Positions 34,358-43,499 of a stretch of 64,000 nt of DNA are shown piece after piece; the first letter of the stretch is position 1, and each line of letters starts with the position of its first letter. The translations under genes were made by a program, and so were the position numbers. The notes beneath the pieces were generated by a model, which worked only from the letters and a program-made list of their open reading frames with translations, was not told the origin of the DNA and did not search any database. Origin of the DNA: JAQBVV01 sp965249205 (GTDB lineage: Bacteria; Acidobacteriota; Vicinamibacteria; Vicinamibacterales; UBA2999); NCBI GenBank assembly GCA_965249205.1, contig CBDFLL010000006.1:186001-250000 (forward strand). The letters run 5' to 3'.

Positions 34358-35212
34358 ATGGTGGACCCGATGAGACGCAAGATTCTGAAGACTGGCGCCG
34401 TGGCGGCGGCGATGGCTGCCGCGCCGTCGCTGCTCGCGCGGCAGGGCGGGAATGGCGACGGGGGACGCTTCTACGAGAGGGGGAACGTCCGCATCCGCTA
34501 TGAGGACACAGGTTCGGGTTTTCCGCTGTTGCTCATTGCGGGAGGGGGCTTGAACGGGTCGACGATCGCGAACATCGACCGCGGCAATCCCTTCAACGTG
34601 GTCGAAGCGTTCAGGGACGAGTTCCGCTGCATCTACGCTGACCTGCGCAACTCAAGCGGTCAGTCCACCGGCCCGATCGAGGTCGACCGGCCGTGGGATT
34701 CTCACACCGACGACCACATCGGCCTGATGGATCACCTGGGGATCGACAGGTTCATGGTGCTCGGTTTCTGCATTGCGGGCCCCTTCATCTGGAACCTCAT
34801 CAAGCGAGCGCCAAACCGCGTGGTCGCGGCAGTACCGGTGCAGCCGGCCGGGTTCCGAGCGGAGCTGCCGAACTCCCTCTATGAGAGTCAGACAAACGGG
34901 TGGGCCTCGAGTGTTGTCGAGCGGAACCCCGACTTCACGGCTGCAATGACCGACCAGTTCCTGACCGGAATGTTCCGCAACAACCCGGACTTCGTCTTCA
35001 CGGTGACGCGCGACTTCGTGAGAGCGTGTCAGACGCCGGTCCTGGTCCTGCCGGACGACAGCGCAGGGCATTCATATGTGGCCGCGATCGAGAGCGCGAT
35101 GCTTGCGCCAAACGGCCAGCTGAGCATGTACCCCTGGAAAGACACGCCGGAGAAGATACCGTTGGCGGTGCGCCACGTCCGCAGTTTCCTGCTGTCGCAT
35201 CGACCGGCCTAA
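34358..35212 (+). CDS. Tat-exported alpha/beta hydrolase with Cys nucleophile elbow
   Basis: 284 aa; ATG 34358 has AGGAGG six bases upstream. Residues 5-25 are MRRKILKTGAVAAAMAAAPS, a twin-arginine-like signal (only RRK, with a hydrophobic run). The fold has IRYEDTGSGFPLLLI, the oxyanion region GGGLN, and the nucleophile elbow VLGFCIAGPFIW, where Cys replaces the usual Ser in GxSxG. A late Asp in LVLPDDSAGHSY and a His further on may complete the triad. Dienelactone hydrolases also use Cys. Substrate unknown. Confidence 0.8.
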   Translation: MVDPMRRKILKTGAVAAAMAAAPSLLARQGGNGDGGRFYERGNVRIRYEDTGSGFPLLLIAGGGLNGSTIANIDRGNPFNVVEAFRDEFRCIYADLRNSSGQSTGPIEVDRPWDSHTDDHIGLMDHLGIDRFMVLGFCIAGPFIWNLIKRAPNRVVAAVPVQPAGFRAELPNSLYESQTNGWASSVVERNPDFTAAMTDQFLTGMFRNNPDFVFTVTRDFVRACQTPVLVLPDDSAGHSYVAAIESAMLAPNGQLSMYPWKDTPEKIPLAVRHVRSFLLSHRPA

Positions 35213-35325
35213 GGGCACACGGAAGTCCGCCCCTGGCGCTCGTGCCGCGGTCGCGAACGAGTACCGGGGGCGAGGCTCGTCCACGGGGTCGTGATCGGTC
35301 TCACCGTCCGTGCGAGTCGTCAGCC

Positions 35326-35784
35326 TCAGAGCCGGATGAGCGTCACGCCCTCGTTCCTCGGGTCCAGTTGAAATCCTCGAACGCTCGGGATCTCCCTTAG
35401 CTGGCGGTGGAGCGCAGCCCGAATGCGCCCGCCACTCCTGCCGTGAATGAGACGTAGCTCTGCGACATCCGCGAGCAGTGCCTCGTCCAGTGCCTGCACG
35501 GCGCGAGCCACCGCGGCCTCAACCGTCAGTCCATGGAGATCGACCTCTCGCGCTTCACCGCCCGCATCAGGTTCCACCTGACGGGGAGCGCGCGTGCTCT
35601 TCCCCGTCCCGCTGCGGACACGCGACTGCGGGCTGGCGTCCAGTTCAGAGATTTCGCTGGCCTTGACGACCAGCGCACGGCCCCGCACGTCCACGAGCAG
35701 GCCCCCATTGTTCCGCACGTCTCGGACAATGCCTTTTCCGAAAGGCGTCTGTACCGTGCCGCCCACTGTGATCCGTTCGGCCAT
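35326..35784 (-). CDS. Stand-alone Smr-domain protein
   Basis: 152 aa. Residues about 85-150 form an Smr domain: EVDLHGLTVEAA, then ELRLIHGRSGGRIRAALHRQ, as found at the C-terminus of MutS2 and in stand-alone Smr endonucleases. The N-terminus (ITVGGTVQTPFGKGIVRDVR, then VDVRGRALVVKASEI) matches the KOW-like linker preceding Smr in MutS2. So this looks like a MutS2 C-terminal piece kept as a separate gene. The start is ATG 35784, abutting a 16-base fragment of repeat family A. Confidence 0.85.
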   Translation of the reverse strand: MAERITVGGTVQTPFGKGIVRDVRNNGGLLVDVRGRALVVKASEISELDASPQSRVRSGTGKSTRAPRQVEPDAGGEAREVDLHGLTVEAAVARAVQALDEALLADVAELRLIHGRSGGRIRAALHRQLREIPSVRGFQLDPRNEGVTLIRL

Positions 35785-35800
35785 CACCACGGGCTGCTAG
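35785..35800. repeat. Terminal fragment of repeat family A
   Basis: CACCACGGGCTGCTAG is exactly the family-A end. On the minus strand it supplies the TAG stop of the smr-side neighbour (amidohydrolase, stop codon 35797-35799 on the minus strand) and lies directly before the smr start codon. It may be a relic of an excised copy. Confidence 0.5.
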
Positions 35801-37155
35801 GGCTCCATGGCGGCCGTGGAGCGCGGTAGCGGGTTCGACCAGTTCGGGTCGTACTCCGTGTCCAGCACCTCACCGCCCATAATCACCGCCTGGATGTTTC
35901 GCGTCGCCGTGATGTCGGCGAGCGGATCTCCATCGACGATGAGGAAGTCCGCGACTTTACCCACTTCCACGCTCCCGTAGTCCTGTTCGCGTCCCAGCGC
36001 TTCGGCACCCCAGAGCGTCGCGCCCTGGATCACTTTCATGGCAGGGATGCCCATGTCGGTCATCATCTGCATTTCGACATGCATCGTAAAACCTGGGCCC
36101 GGAGATCTATCTCGCGCGTCGCTCGACACCAGAATCTTTCCGCCGGCCTCAGCGTATTGCGTCAGAAAGTCGACCACGTGTTCGTAACCCGGCCTCGGGG
36201 TGCCCCGCTCTTGCACCCACCGCTCTTTGACTTCGGTCGGCACAAACGCCAGCGCCGGGTCGTCGGCAAGAGGCTCGACCACCTGTCGAGCGTAGCGCCA
36301 GTGCTCCGGCTGCATCCACATGTAGAGGGTCGGATCGATATATACGCCCTGCAGCTCCATGTACTCGATCAGCGCCGGGAAGAGCTCCGGATTGACAGCC
36401 ACCTCGACCGGTGTGCCCTCCGGCAGCGTCGCCAACCTCCCTTCCTGCTCGAGCAACGCACGCGCCATGGTGTTCATATGCTCCATGTGCCTCATGCCCA
36501 GGTCCACGGCGGTCTTGATGTTCTGGGTGTGACCGAACACCCGTAGCCCAAGCTTCCGTGATTCGTCGAGCACCGCTGCCAGCTGCTCATCGGTGATGGT
36601 GAGATCGATCTTCACGTGGTCCACGCCGATCGCGTCTAGATACCGGACGTAGGCGCGCGCTTGCTCCGCATCCTCGACGTAGCCCGGATCGCGAAGCACC
36701 TCTCCGGCGGCATTGGTCACCGGCCGTCCCAGGGGACCGGTCGCCCGCGCGCCCGAGACAAAAAGGCGCGGCCCCTGCAACAGGCCGCTCTCCAGCAAGG
36801 CCCGCTGGGCGACGCTCCACAGCGTGTCGTTATGGGTGTCGGCAATCGTCGTCACGCCATAGGCCAGGTACATCGGGTAATGCCAGTCGCGCACGTGCAC
36901 GTGGGTGTCCACCAGGCCAGGCAGGATCGTCTGCCCACCGGTATCAATTACGGTCGCGCCAGCCGGCACCTCCACCTGACCCCGTCGAGCCACGGTCGTA
37001 ATGCGGTTTCCCGTGACAATGACGAGCGCGTCCTCGACGGGAGGGCGACCGGTGCCATCGATCAGCGTGCCGCCCTCAAGGACGAGGACGGGCTCCTGGG
37101 CCACAGCGATCCCGCTGAACAACACGACGAATACTGCGAGCATGAGTGATTTCAC
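35797..37155 (-). CDS. Secreted imidazolonepropionase-like amidohydrolase
   Basis: About 452 aa from GTG 37155, which has GAGGAGA just upstream; the longer frame up to 37242 lacks a signal. Residues 1-20 form a signal peptide (KSLMLAVFVVLFSGIAVAQ). The amidohydrolase fold follows: GGTLIDGTGRPP, the HxH of LVDTHVHVRDW, KIDLTITDEQL, FGHTQN, MEHMNT, and the late Asp in LVSSDARDRSPG. Relatives hydrolyse C-N bonds (prolidase- or imidazolonepropionase-like). The stop codon is part of a repeat end. Confidence 0.87.
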   Translation of the reverse strand: MKSLMLAVFVVLFSGIAVAQEPVLVLEGGTLIDGTGRPPVEDALVIVTGNRITTVARRGQVEVPAGATVIDTGGQTILPGLVDTHVHVRDWHYPMYLAYGVTTIADTHNDTLWSVAQRALLESGLLQGPRLFVSGARATGPLGRPVTNAAGEVLRDPGYVEDAEQARAYVRYLDAIGVDHVKIDLTITDEQLAAVLDESRKLGLRVFGHTQNIKTAVDLGMRHMEHMNTMARALLEQEGRLATLPEGTPVEVAVNPELFPALIEYMELQGVYIDPTLYMWMQPEHWRYARQVVEPLADDPALAFVPTEVKERWVQERGTPRPGYEHVVDFLTQYAEAGGKILVSSDARDRSPGPGFTMHVEMQMMTDMGIPAMKVIQGATLWGAEALGREQDYGSVEVGKVADFLIVDGDPLADITATRNIQAVIMGGEVLDTEYDPNWSNPLPRSTAAMEP

Positions 37156-37446
37156 GACTGTCTCCTCAGGTCTTGGAGTCAAAGGACACATCCTATCCCC
37201 GAACGGATCGGCGAGTTCGAGACAGCAGGCCGGACGGCTCAACGGGCCAGGGTCGCATAATGGGGACTTCCGTTAACCTCGGACCCCGCTAATGTTTCCT
37301 CAATATTTCCTATAGGCTGAGTGAGCGGCACTCACCGCCAGCGGAGGCACGGTCTGACGCCGATGTCGCCACGTCGGCCACGCTGGGGTCGAACCGATAG
37401 CGGACAGCCGTTTCATCGTTTCGAGGTCGCTGGCTTTCATCTGGTC

Positions 37447-37702
37447 TTAACAGTCCGTGGTGAAAGTCCGGCGCCGCACCTAACGCGAATTTCACAAGCC
37501 AGGCACTACTGAAATTCGCGCTAGACGAGTGAGGCGCCTCGCGCGGATTTCGCCCGGTCGTGGCACGCCTGCGCGCGGAATCCGCGCTCGCGGACTGGGC
37601 GCGCCGCCTGGGAATATCGTCTGTATCTGAGGGAGGAGCAACGCGGGTCGGGAGGATGCGTCGCTCGTCGAATGCAGACGGACTTTTACCACGGGCTGTT
37701 AA
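37447..37702. repeat. MITE-like palindromic repeat, family A copy 5 (inverted)
   Basis: Begins TTAACAGTCCGTGGTGAAAG and ends CTTTTACCACGGGCTGTTAA, so the CTAG ends have become TTAA. It lies in reverse relative to the others and holds two nested palindromes: 37484-37521 (exact inverse of 32671-32708) and GCGCGGATTTCG/CGGAATCCGCGC at about 37541-37587. It fills most of the 691-base gap between the amidohydrolase and SLC13 genes; the remaining bases show nothing clear. Confidence 0.78.
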
Positions 37703-37846
37703 GGACCGGTGTTGGTTTATGCCGGCCAGCCGGCTAACATCAACTCTCTTCGGCGGGTCGCCGGGCTCCTGATGACCGTCGCGAATGGGGTGCTCGCATA
37801 GTCTTGGACTGGGTGCGCCTGTGCGGTGGGAGAGGCGGGAGGACCG

Positions 37847-39382
37847 ATGGAGACGGACAAGCAAGGAGGAGCTGGGGCCGGCGGCATCAGCTCATCGGAG
37901 ATGCGTTTTGATGTATGGCGGCGGCGGGTTGGCCTGTATGCCGGTCCGGCGCTGTTGATGCTTCTCTGGGTGGCACCGCTCCCGCTTGAAACAGACGCTC
38001 ATCGGTTGGCCGCCATCATGGGCTTGGTCTCCCTATGGTGGATCACAGAAGCCGTTCCGCTGCCGGTGACAGCCCTGATCGGGACGGCCCTCACCGTGCT
38101 TACGGGTGTCTCGGCAGCAAATGCCGCTTTTGCTCCCTTCGCGAACCCGATCATCTTTCTGTTCGTCGGCAGCTTCATCATCGGCCGGGCCGTGGCCGTG
38201 CATGGCCTCGATCTGCGCATCGCGCGATCGCTGCTGACGTCCAAGTTCGTTGACGGCAGGGTGACGCGCGTACCGCTGGTGCTTGGACTCTTGTGTGTCG
38301 GTGTGTCCGGGTGGGTGAGCGGCACGGCCACCACCGCCATGATGATGCCCCTAGCCTTGGGCGTGTTGTCGGCAATGCGCGCGCAGGGCCTCGAGCCAGG
38401 GCGCACGTTTGGAACTCGTACGATGTTGACCATCGCCTTTGCCGCTTCCATTGGCAGCAAGGTCACGCCGGTCGGCGCCGCCAGCAACATGGTGGCTCTT
38501 GGTTTTCTCGAGAGTCAGGGTGGCGTCCGGATCGAGTTCGTCACTTGGATGATCATGGGCATTCCCCTCACGATCGTCATGGCGTTCCTCTTGATGGCGA
38601 CGATGCGTTGGCTGATGCCGCACAGCCAGGCCGACCGAGTGGCCAGGGTATCGCGCGGGGCGGCGGCGAGTCATGACGGTAGAGAGGCACCGAACCTTGG
38701 ACCCCTCACCGTCGCGCAACGCAATTGTCTGTTCGTGTTCGTCGGCACGGCGATCTTCTGGCTCATGCCGGGAGTCCTCCGCCTGTTCAGCGACTCCCCG
38801 GCAGTAGAGACGCTGGCGCAGCGGCTAAACCTGGGAACCGTAGCGGTGCTGGGCGCCTCCCTGCTCTTCATCCTCCCCGCGGGTGCGGCTGATCGGCGAT
38901 TCACGTTGACCTGGAAAGAGGCGGTGCAGATTGATTGGGGAACGATTCTGCTCTTTGGAGGAGGCCTTTCCCTTGGTCAGATGATGTTTGCCACTGGGCT
39001 AGCGGAAGCCATCGGCCGTGGACTAATCGCCGTAAGCGGAGCGGAAACGCTATGGGGTGTGACCGCGATGGCTCTTGCGGCGGCGATCGCGCTGACGAAC
39101 TTGACGTCGAATACCGCGACGGCTGCCATGCTGACACCGGTCGTCCTGTCAATCACGGCCGCCAGCGGGTTGAATCCAATCCCACCGGCGCTTGCTGTGG
39201 CTTTCGGCTGCGGAGTGCCATACATGCTTCCCATTGCGACGCCGCCGAACGCCATCGTCTACGGCAGCGGTATGGTGCCGATTACCTCGATGATCAAGCT
39301 CGGTTTCGTGATGTGCGTAGCGGGCTTCATTTGTATGTTCGGCCTCCTTCGCGTGATGTTGCCCCTTCTGGGCTTTGCGTGA
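37847..39382 (+). CDS. SLC13/DASS-family anion:sodium symporter
   Basis: 511 aa from ATG 37847 with GGGAGGA four bases upstream. About 11 transmembrane segments. The DASS motifs are present: TATTAMMMPLALGV (first half), LTSNTATAAMLTPV (SNT motif) and IATPPNAIVYGSGMVP. These form the two sodium sites. It probably imports a di- or tricarboxylate (succinate, citrate or aconitate type). It is 39 bases upstream of an MmgE/PrpD gene, so the two likely work on one substrate. Confidence 0.91.
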   Translation: METDKQGGAGAGGISSSEMRFDVWRRRVGLYAGPALLMLLWVAPLPLETDAHRLAAIMGLVSLWWITEAVPLPVTALIGTALTVLTGVSAANAAFAPFANPIIFLFVGSFIIGRAVAVHGLDLRIARSLLTSKFVDGRVTRVPLVLGLLCVGVSGWVSGTATTAMMMPLALGVLSAMRAQGLEPGRTFGTRTMLTIAFAASIGSKVTPVGAASNMVALGFLESQGGVRIEFVTWMIMGIPLTIVMAFLLMATMRWLMPHSQADRVARVSRGAAASHDGREAPNLGPLTVAQRNCLFVFVGTAIFWLMPGVLRLFSDSPAVETLAQRLNLGTVAVLGASLLFILPAGAADRRFTLTWKEAVQIDWGTILLFGGGLSLGQMMFATGLAEAIGRGLIAVSGAETLWGVTAMALAAAIALTNLTSNTATAAMLTPVVLSITAASGLNPIPPALAVAFGCGVPYMLPIATPPNAIVYGSGMVPITSMIKLGFVMCVAGFICMFGLLRVMLPLLGFA

Positions 39383-39421
39383 TGAGTTGGGTGGTCGGTC
39401 ATCTATAGCTGGGGAGCGGAG

Positions 39422-40777
39422 ATGGAAGTAACGGAGACTCTGGCGAAATTCGTCGTTCAGCACCGGGGCGCAGACGTCCCCGAGCGGGTGCGGCACGAAG
39501 CGGCACGCTCGCTGGTCAACTGGGTGGGCTGCGCAGTGGGCGGCTCTCGACACGAGACGGTGGAGCGGGCTCTCGCAGCGCTGAGCGAGTTCTCAGGCCC
39601 CCGTGTGGCCACTGTGCTCGGCCGTGCGGATCGACTGGACATCATGCTTGCCGCTCTTATGAATGGCATCACGTCTCACACATTCGACTTCGACGACACT
39701 CATCTTCGGACGGTCATTCATCCCAGTGGCCCGGTTGCCTCTGCGATTCTCGCCTTGGCAGAAAGGCAGCCTGTCTCCGGGGAGGATTTCCTGCACGCGT
39801 TCGTCTTGGGCGTGGAGGTCTCATGCAGAATTGGCAATGCGGTCTACCCGTCCCACTACGACGTGGGGTGGCACATCACCGGCACCACCGGTGTGTTCGG
39901 GGCCGCCGCGGCGGTCGGCAAGCTACTGCATCTCAGCGAGGAGCAGATGACGTGGGCCCTGGGCATTGCCGCAACACAGGCTTCTGGTCTGCGCGAGATG
40001 TTCGGGACGATGTGCAAGCCGTTCCATCCCGGCAACGCTGGGCGAAACGGCCTGCTTGCCGCGTTGCTCGCGAGCAAAGGCTTCACCAGTTCGAACCGGT
40101 CGATCGAGGCCCCGCGTGGGTTTGCCAACGTGCTGGCGACAGGCCGTCGATACGAGGAGATCACCGAACGCCTGGGCGACACATGGGAGATCCTGTTGAA
40201 TACCTACAAGCCATTTGCCTGCGGCATCGTAATTCACCCGACCATCGATGGTTGTATCCAGCTGAGGAACGAGCACGGCATCGGACCCGATGACATCCGC
40301 AGCGTGTCGCTCGAGGTACACCCCCTGGTGCTGGAATTGACGGGGAAGAAGACGCCTCAGAAAGGGCTGGAGGGAAAGTTCAGCGTGTATCACTCGGCGG
40401 CGGTCGCCCTCATCCACGGAGCGGCCGGCGAGGCACAGTATGGTGACAACGTGGTGTCAGATCCAGTCGTCGTGGGGCTCCGCGAGCGGGTTGAAGCGGC
40501 TGTGAGCGAGAGCCTCCATGAGGATCAGGCGCGCGTCGCCATTCATCTACGGGACGGCCGCACGCTCGAGCGATTCGTAGAACACGCGGTGGGCAGCATC
40601 GACATGCCGATGAGTGATGCTGATCTCGAGGCGAAATTCCGTGGGCTGACCGATGGCATCCTGTCGCCGCCTGAGACCGATGAGCTCGTCCAGAACTGTT
40701 GGAGAGTGGGCACCCTCCTGGACGCGAGTGTTCTGGCGAGGATGGCTGTGCCGGGTGCGAATAGCCCGGCGGTGTAG
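39422..40777 (+). CDS. MmgE/PrpD-family enzyme
   Basis: 451 aa. This family includes 2-methylcitrate dehydratase and cis-aconitate decarboxylase. Motifs: ARSLVNWVGCAVGGSRHETV, LMNGITSHTFDFDDTHLRT with IHPSGPVASAILAL, GVEVSCRIGNAV, FGTMCKPFHPGNAGRNGL and NTYKPFACGIVIHPTIDG, all active-site stretches of PrpD. Paired with the SLC13 permease. Substrate by family: a methylated tricarboxylic acid; not resolved further. Confidence 0.9.
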   Translation: MEVTETLAKFVVQHRGADVPERVRHEAARSLVNWVGCAVGGSRHETVERALAALSEFSGPRVATVLGRADRLDIMLAALMNGITSHTFDFDDTHLRTVIHPSGPVASAILALAERQPVSGEDFLHAFVLGVEVSCRIGNAVYPSHYDVGWHITGTTGVFGAAAAVGKLLHLSEEQMTWALGIAATQASGLREMFGTMCKPFHPGNAGRNGLLAALLASKGFTSSNRSIEAPRGFANVLATGRRYEEITERLGDTWEILLNTYKPFACGIVIHPTIDGCIQLRNEHGIGPDDIRSVSLEVHPLVLELTGKKTPQKGLEGKFSVYHSAAVALIHGAAGEAQYGDNVVSDPVVVGLRERVEAAVSESLHEDQARVAIHLRDGRTLERFVEHAVGSIDMPMSDADLEAKFRGLTDGILSPPETDELVQNCWRVGTLLDASVLARMAVPGANSPAV

Positions 40778-40858
40778 TCGGCACATGTTTCGTCTGGCTG
40801 CTGCGAATCCCTCGTCGGCCTCCTCGGGGTCGCGCGTTGCGAGGATTGTGGGGTTCGC

Positions 40859-41887
40859 TTATCGAGCCGCAGACAGCTGTTGCTCGATACGCGGTAACGC
40901 GTCGAGCACCACATCGCCCACCACCTGTAAGCTGCGAGCGCTCACGTGGGCGAGGTCGTCCTGCGCAGTATGCCAGGCGGGGTAGGCGAGATCGATGATG
41001 TCGACCGACGGGATACCGGCGCGTACGAACGGAATGTGGTCGTCCTCAACGTTGGTGCGTTCGGCAAGGAACTGTGCCTGGTAGCCGAGTGCCGCCGCCG
41101 AAGCCCAAATGGTGTCGGTCAGCCATTGCGTCGAGTTGGAATCTTGGCGGATCGTCAGGTCCCGGTCACCGATCATGTCCAGTAGCACCAGCGCCTTGAG
41201 GCCGTCCAGCGAACCCGTCTCCAGAGCCACCTGTACGTAGCGCCGGCTGCCATACGTGTTGTCATTGTTCTGGAACCAGTCCACCACGGCTTCCTCACCG
41301 TCGAAGAACAGCAACTCGATCGTGAATTCGTTCTGGCGAGTCGCCAGCACCCGCGCGAGTTCTAGCACCGCCGCGGTCGAGGAGGCGGCATCACTGGCGC
41401 CGACAAATCGGAACTCCCGGAACAGTTTCGTATCGTAGTGGGTCGCCAGGGCGATCCGCTCGGGCCGCTGTCCCGGAATCGTCGCAACCACGTTGACCAT
41501 TTGCACGGTACCAAGAGGTGTCGTGGCTTCGAAGGCGTCTTCACGCGCGTCAATGCCAACGGCCGCCAGCTCGGTCAGGATGTACTCGCGGCACCGGGCC
41601 AGCGCTGCTGAGCCAGCGGGTCGTGGCCCGAACCCAACCTGACGCCGCAGATGCTCGTAGGCGCGGGAACTGTCAAAGGTGAGAGGCGCTGGCGCTGCGC
41701 CTTGGGCGCTGGCCGGCGCAAGGGGTGATGGTGCGGGAGTACTCTGGGCGGCCAGCAGAGGTTCTGGGCTCGGCTGCTGGTCCACGACAGGGACCGCCGC
41801 CGGCATCGCCGCCATTTGATCGTTCGCGTCGCCTGCACACGCAAACAGTAGACACGCCAGTCCCGTGGCACCTGCAGTCCGAACCAT
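40859..41887 (-). CDS. M28-family lipoprotein, glutaminyl-cyclase-like
   Basis: 342 aa. Lipobox LLFAC at residues 13-17 (Cys 17) marks an outer- or inner-membrane lipoprotein, with a Pro/Ala-rich linker to residue 65. The zinc-binding residues are in THYDTKLF, GASDAASSTAAVLE, DGEEAVVDW, LDMIGDRDL and WHTAQDD. The final EDDHIPFVRAGIPSVDIID pattern resembles secreted glutaminyl-peptide cyclotransferases, which form N-terminal pyroglutamate, more than aminopeptidases. Choosing between the two needs structure-based comparison. Confidence 0.85.
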   Translation of the reverse strand: MVRTAGATGLACLLFACAGDANDQMAAMPAAVPVVDQQPSPEPLLAAQSTPAPSPLAPASAQGAAPAPLTFDSSRAYEHLRRQVGFGPRPAGSAALARCREYILTELAAVGIDAREDAFEATTPLGTVQMVNVVATIPGQRPERIALATHYDTKLFREFRFVGASDAASSTAAVLELARVLATRQNEFTIELLFFDGEEAVVDWFQNNDNTYGSRRYVQVALETGSLDGLKALVLLDMIGDRDLTIRQDSNSTQWLTDTIWASAAALGYQAQFLAERTNVEDDHIPFVRAGIPSVDIIDLAYPAWHTAQDDLAHVSARSLQVVGDVVLDALPRIEQQLSAAR

Positions 41888-41915
41888 GGCTCCCCTGCGA
41901 ACCCCGGTTGGCGGA

Positions 41916-43202
41916 TTACGATCGTTTGGCGACGGGGACGTAATCTCTCCGGGTCGATCCCGTGTAGATCTGCCTCGGGCGCGCGATCTTTTGCTCGGGA
42001 TCCAGAATCATTTCTTCCCACTGTGCGATCCAGCCAGCGGTCCGAGGGATCGCAAACAGCACCGGGAACATCGTGGTCGGGAACTGCATGGCCTCGTAGA
42101 TCAAACCGGAGTAGAAGTCGACGTTCGGGTAGAGCTTCCGCGAGACAAAGTAGTCATCCTGCAGCGCGATCCGTTCGAGTTCGATCGCGATGTCGAGCAG
42201 CGGGTTCCTGCCAGTGACCTCAAACACCTCATCCGCTGTGCGCTTGATGATCTTGGCCCTCGGGTCGTACGACTTGTAGATGCGGTGGCCAAACCCCATC
42301 AACCGCCCTTCGCCGGCTTTTACACGCTTGATGAAGCCCGGCACATGGTCCACGTGGCCGATCTCATTGAGCATGCGGAGCACCGCCTCGTTCGCCCCGC
42401 CGTGGAGCGGTCCATAGAGTGCGGCGGCCGCGCCGGCCATGGCCGAGTACGGATCGACATGCGAGCTGCCGATGCCGCGCATTGCGCTCGTGCTGCAGTT
42501 TTGTTCGTGGTCGACATGCAGGATAAAGAGCACGTCGAGCGCTCGCTCGAGCACCGGATCGGGCGTGTACTTCAACTCCGTCCTCCGGAACAGCATGTTG
42601 AGGAAATTGCCCGTGAAGCTCAGGTCGTTGTCGGGATGGTTATACGGCCACCCGGTACTGTGGCGGAAGGCGTAGGCGGCGATCGTCGGCACTTTGGCGA
42701 TCAGGCGCCGGATCTGTTTCTTGCGCGCGGACTCATCGAAGATCTGCTTCGCTTCGGGGTAGAAGGTCGAGAATGCGCCGACAGTGCTCAGGAACACGCC
42801 CATCGGATGCGCGTCGTACCGGAATCCCTCCATCAGTTTCTTGACGTACTCGTGCAGCATCGTGTGCTGCGTGACATCGGTTGTCCACGATTCCAGCTGC
42901 GTCGCCGTCGGCAACTCGCCGTTGAGGAGCAGATATGTCGTTTCCAGGTAGGTGGAATGCTCCGCCAACTGCTCGATTGGGTACCCTCGATACTCCAGGA
43001 TGCCCTTGTCGCCGTCGATGAAGGTAATGGCGCTGCGGCAGGAGGCGGTGTTCATGAACGCCGGGTCGTAGGTCATCAGGCCAACGTCCTCGGGCCCAGA
43101 TTTGATCTGGCGAAGGTCCGTGGCACGGATGACGCCGTCCTGAATGGGGAGGTCGTACTGCTTGCCGGTGCGGTTATCGGTAATCGTAAGGGTGTCGGCC
43201 AT
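41916..43202 (-). CDS. gltA: Citrate synthase
   Basis: 428 aa. First step of the TCA cycle: oxaloacetate + acetyl-CoA to citrate. Start ATG 43202 (MADTLTITDN); the longer frame would overlap yacG. Catalytic His in HVDHEQNCSTSAMR, His in GFGHRIYKSYDPRA and Asp in NVDFYSGLIY are all present, and the N-terminal SCRSAITFIDGDKGILEYRG is typical of the type-II, NADH-sensitive form. Downstream of yacG by 35 bases on the same strand. Confidence 0.95.
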   Translation of the reverse strand: MADTLTITDNRTGKQYDLPIQDGVIRATDLRQIKSGPEDVGLMTYDPAFMNTASCRSAITFIDGDKGILEYRGYPIEQLAEHSTYLETTYLLLNGELPTATQLESWTTDVTQHTMLHEYVKKLMEGFRYDAHPMGVFLSTVGAFSTFYPEAKQIFDESARKKQIRRLIAKVPTIAAYAFRHSTGWPYNHPDNDLSFTGNFLNMLFRRTELKYTPDPVLERALDVLFILHVDHEQNCSTSAMRGIGSSHVDPYSAMAGAAAALYGPLHGGANEAVLRMLNEIGHVDHVPGFIKRVKAGEGRLMGFGHRIYKSYDPRAKIIKRTADEVFEVTGRNPLLDIAIELERIALQDDYFVSRKLYPNVDFYSGLIYEAMQFPTTMFPVLFAIPRTAGWIAQWEEMILDPEQKIARPRQIYTGSTRRDYVPVAKRS

Positions 43203-43237
43203 AAGTGAATTCGGTCGAGTAACTGTCTGGGTTTCGG

Positions 43238-43414
43238 CTAGAAATCGCTGCCTGTCTCGTTGTCCGCAGCGGGCACCGGTTCGCCGGCTATCCGGTAGCG
43301 CCCGTCGGCCCACCGCGCCAAGTCTTCGTTTCGGCACCGCTTGCTGCAGAACGGCCGCCAGCGGTCGTCCACGGGTTGTCGGCGGCATACAACGCACAGC
43401 CGCAGCTCACCCAT
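43238..43414 (-). CDS. yacG: DNA gyrase inhibitor YacG (zinc-binding)
   Basis: 58 aa, too short to be noticed easily. MGELRLCVVCRRQPVDDRW, then FCSKRCRNEDLARWADGRYR: the YacG zinc finger (CxxC ... CxxxC) followed by the LxRWxxGxYR helix. In E. coli YacG binds GyrB and inhibits gyrase. It opens at ATG 43414 and ends 35 bases before gltA, on the same strand, so the pair may be co-transcribed. Confidence 0.88.
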   Translation of the reverse strand: MGELRLCVVCRRQPVDDRWRPFCSKRCRNEDLARWADGRYRIAGEPVPAADNETGSDF

Positions 43415-43499
43415 CCGCCTATTCTAATTCAATAAATCGGTAGCCGCTGCCGCCGACGGGTTTTTCGCCCGTACGCGGGTGCCCTGATCTCCCGACATC

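Noticed and set aside
43457..43474. Hairpin ACGGG-TTTTTCG-CCCGT
   Set aside because: The T-run is in the loop, not after the stem, so it is not a terminator.
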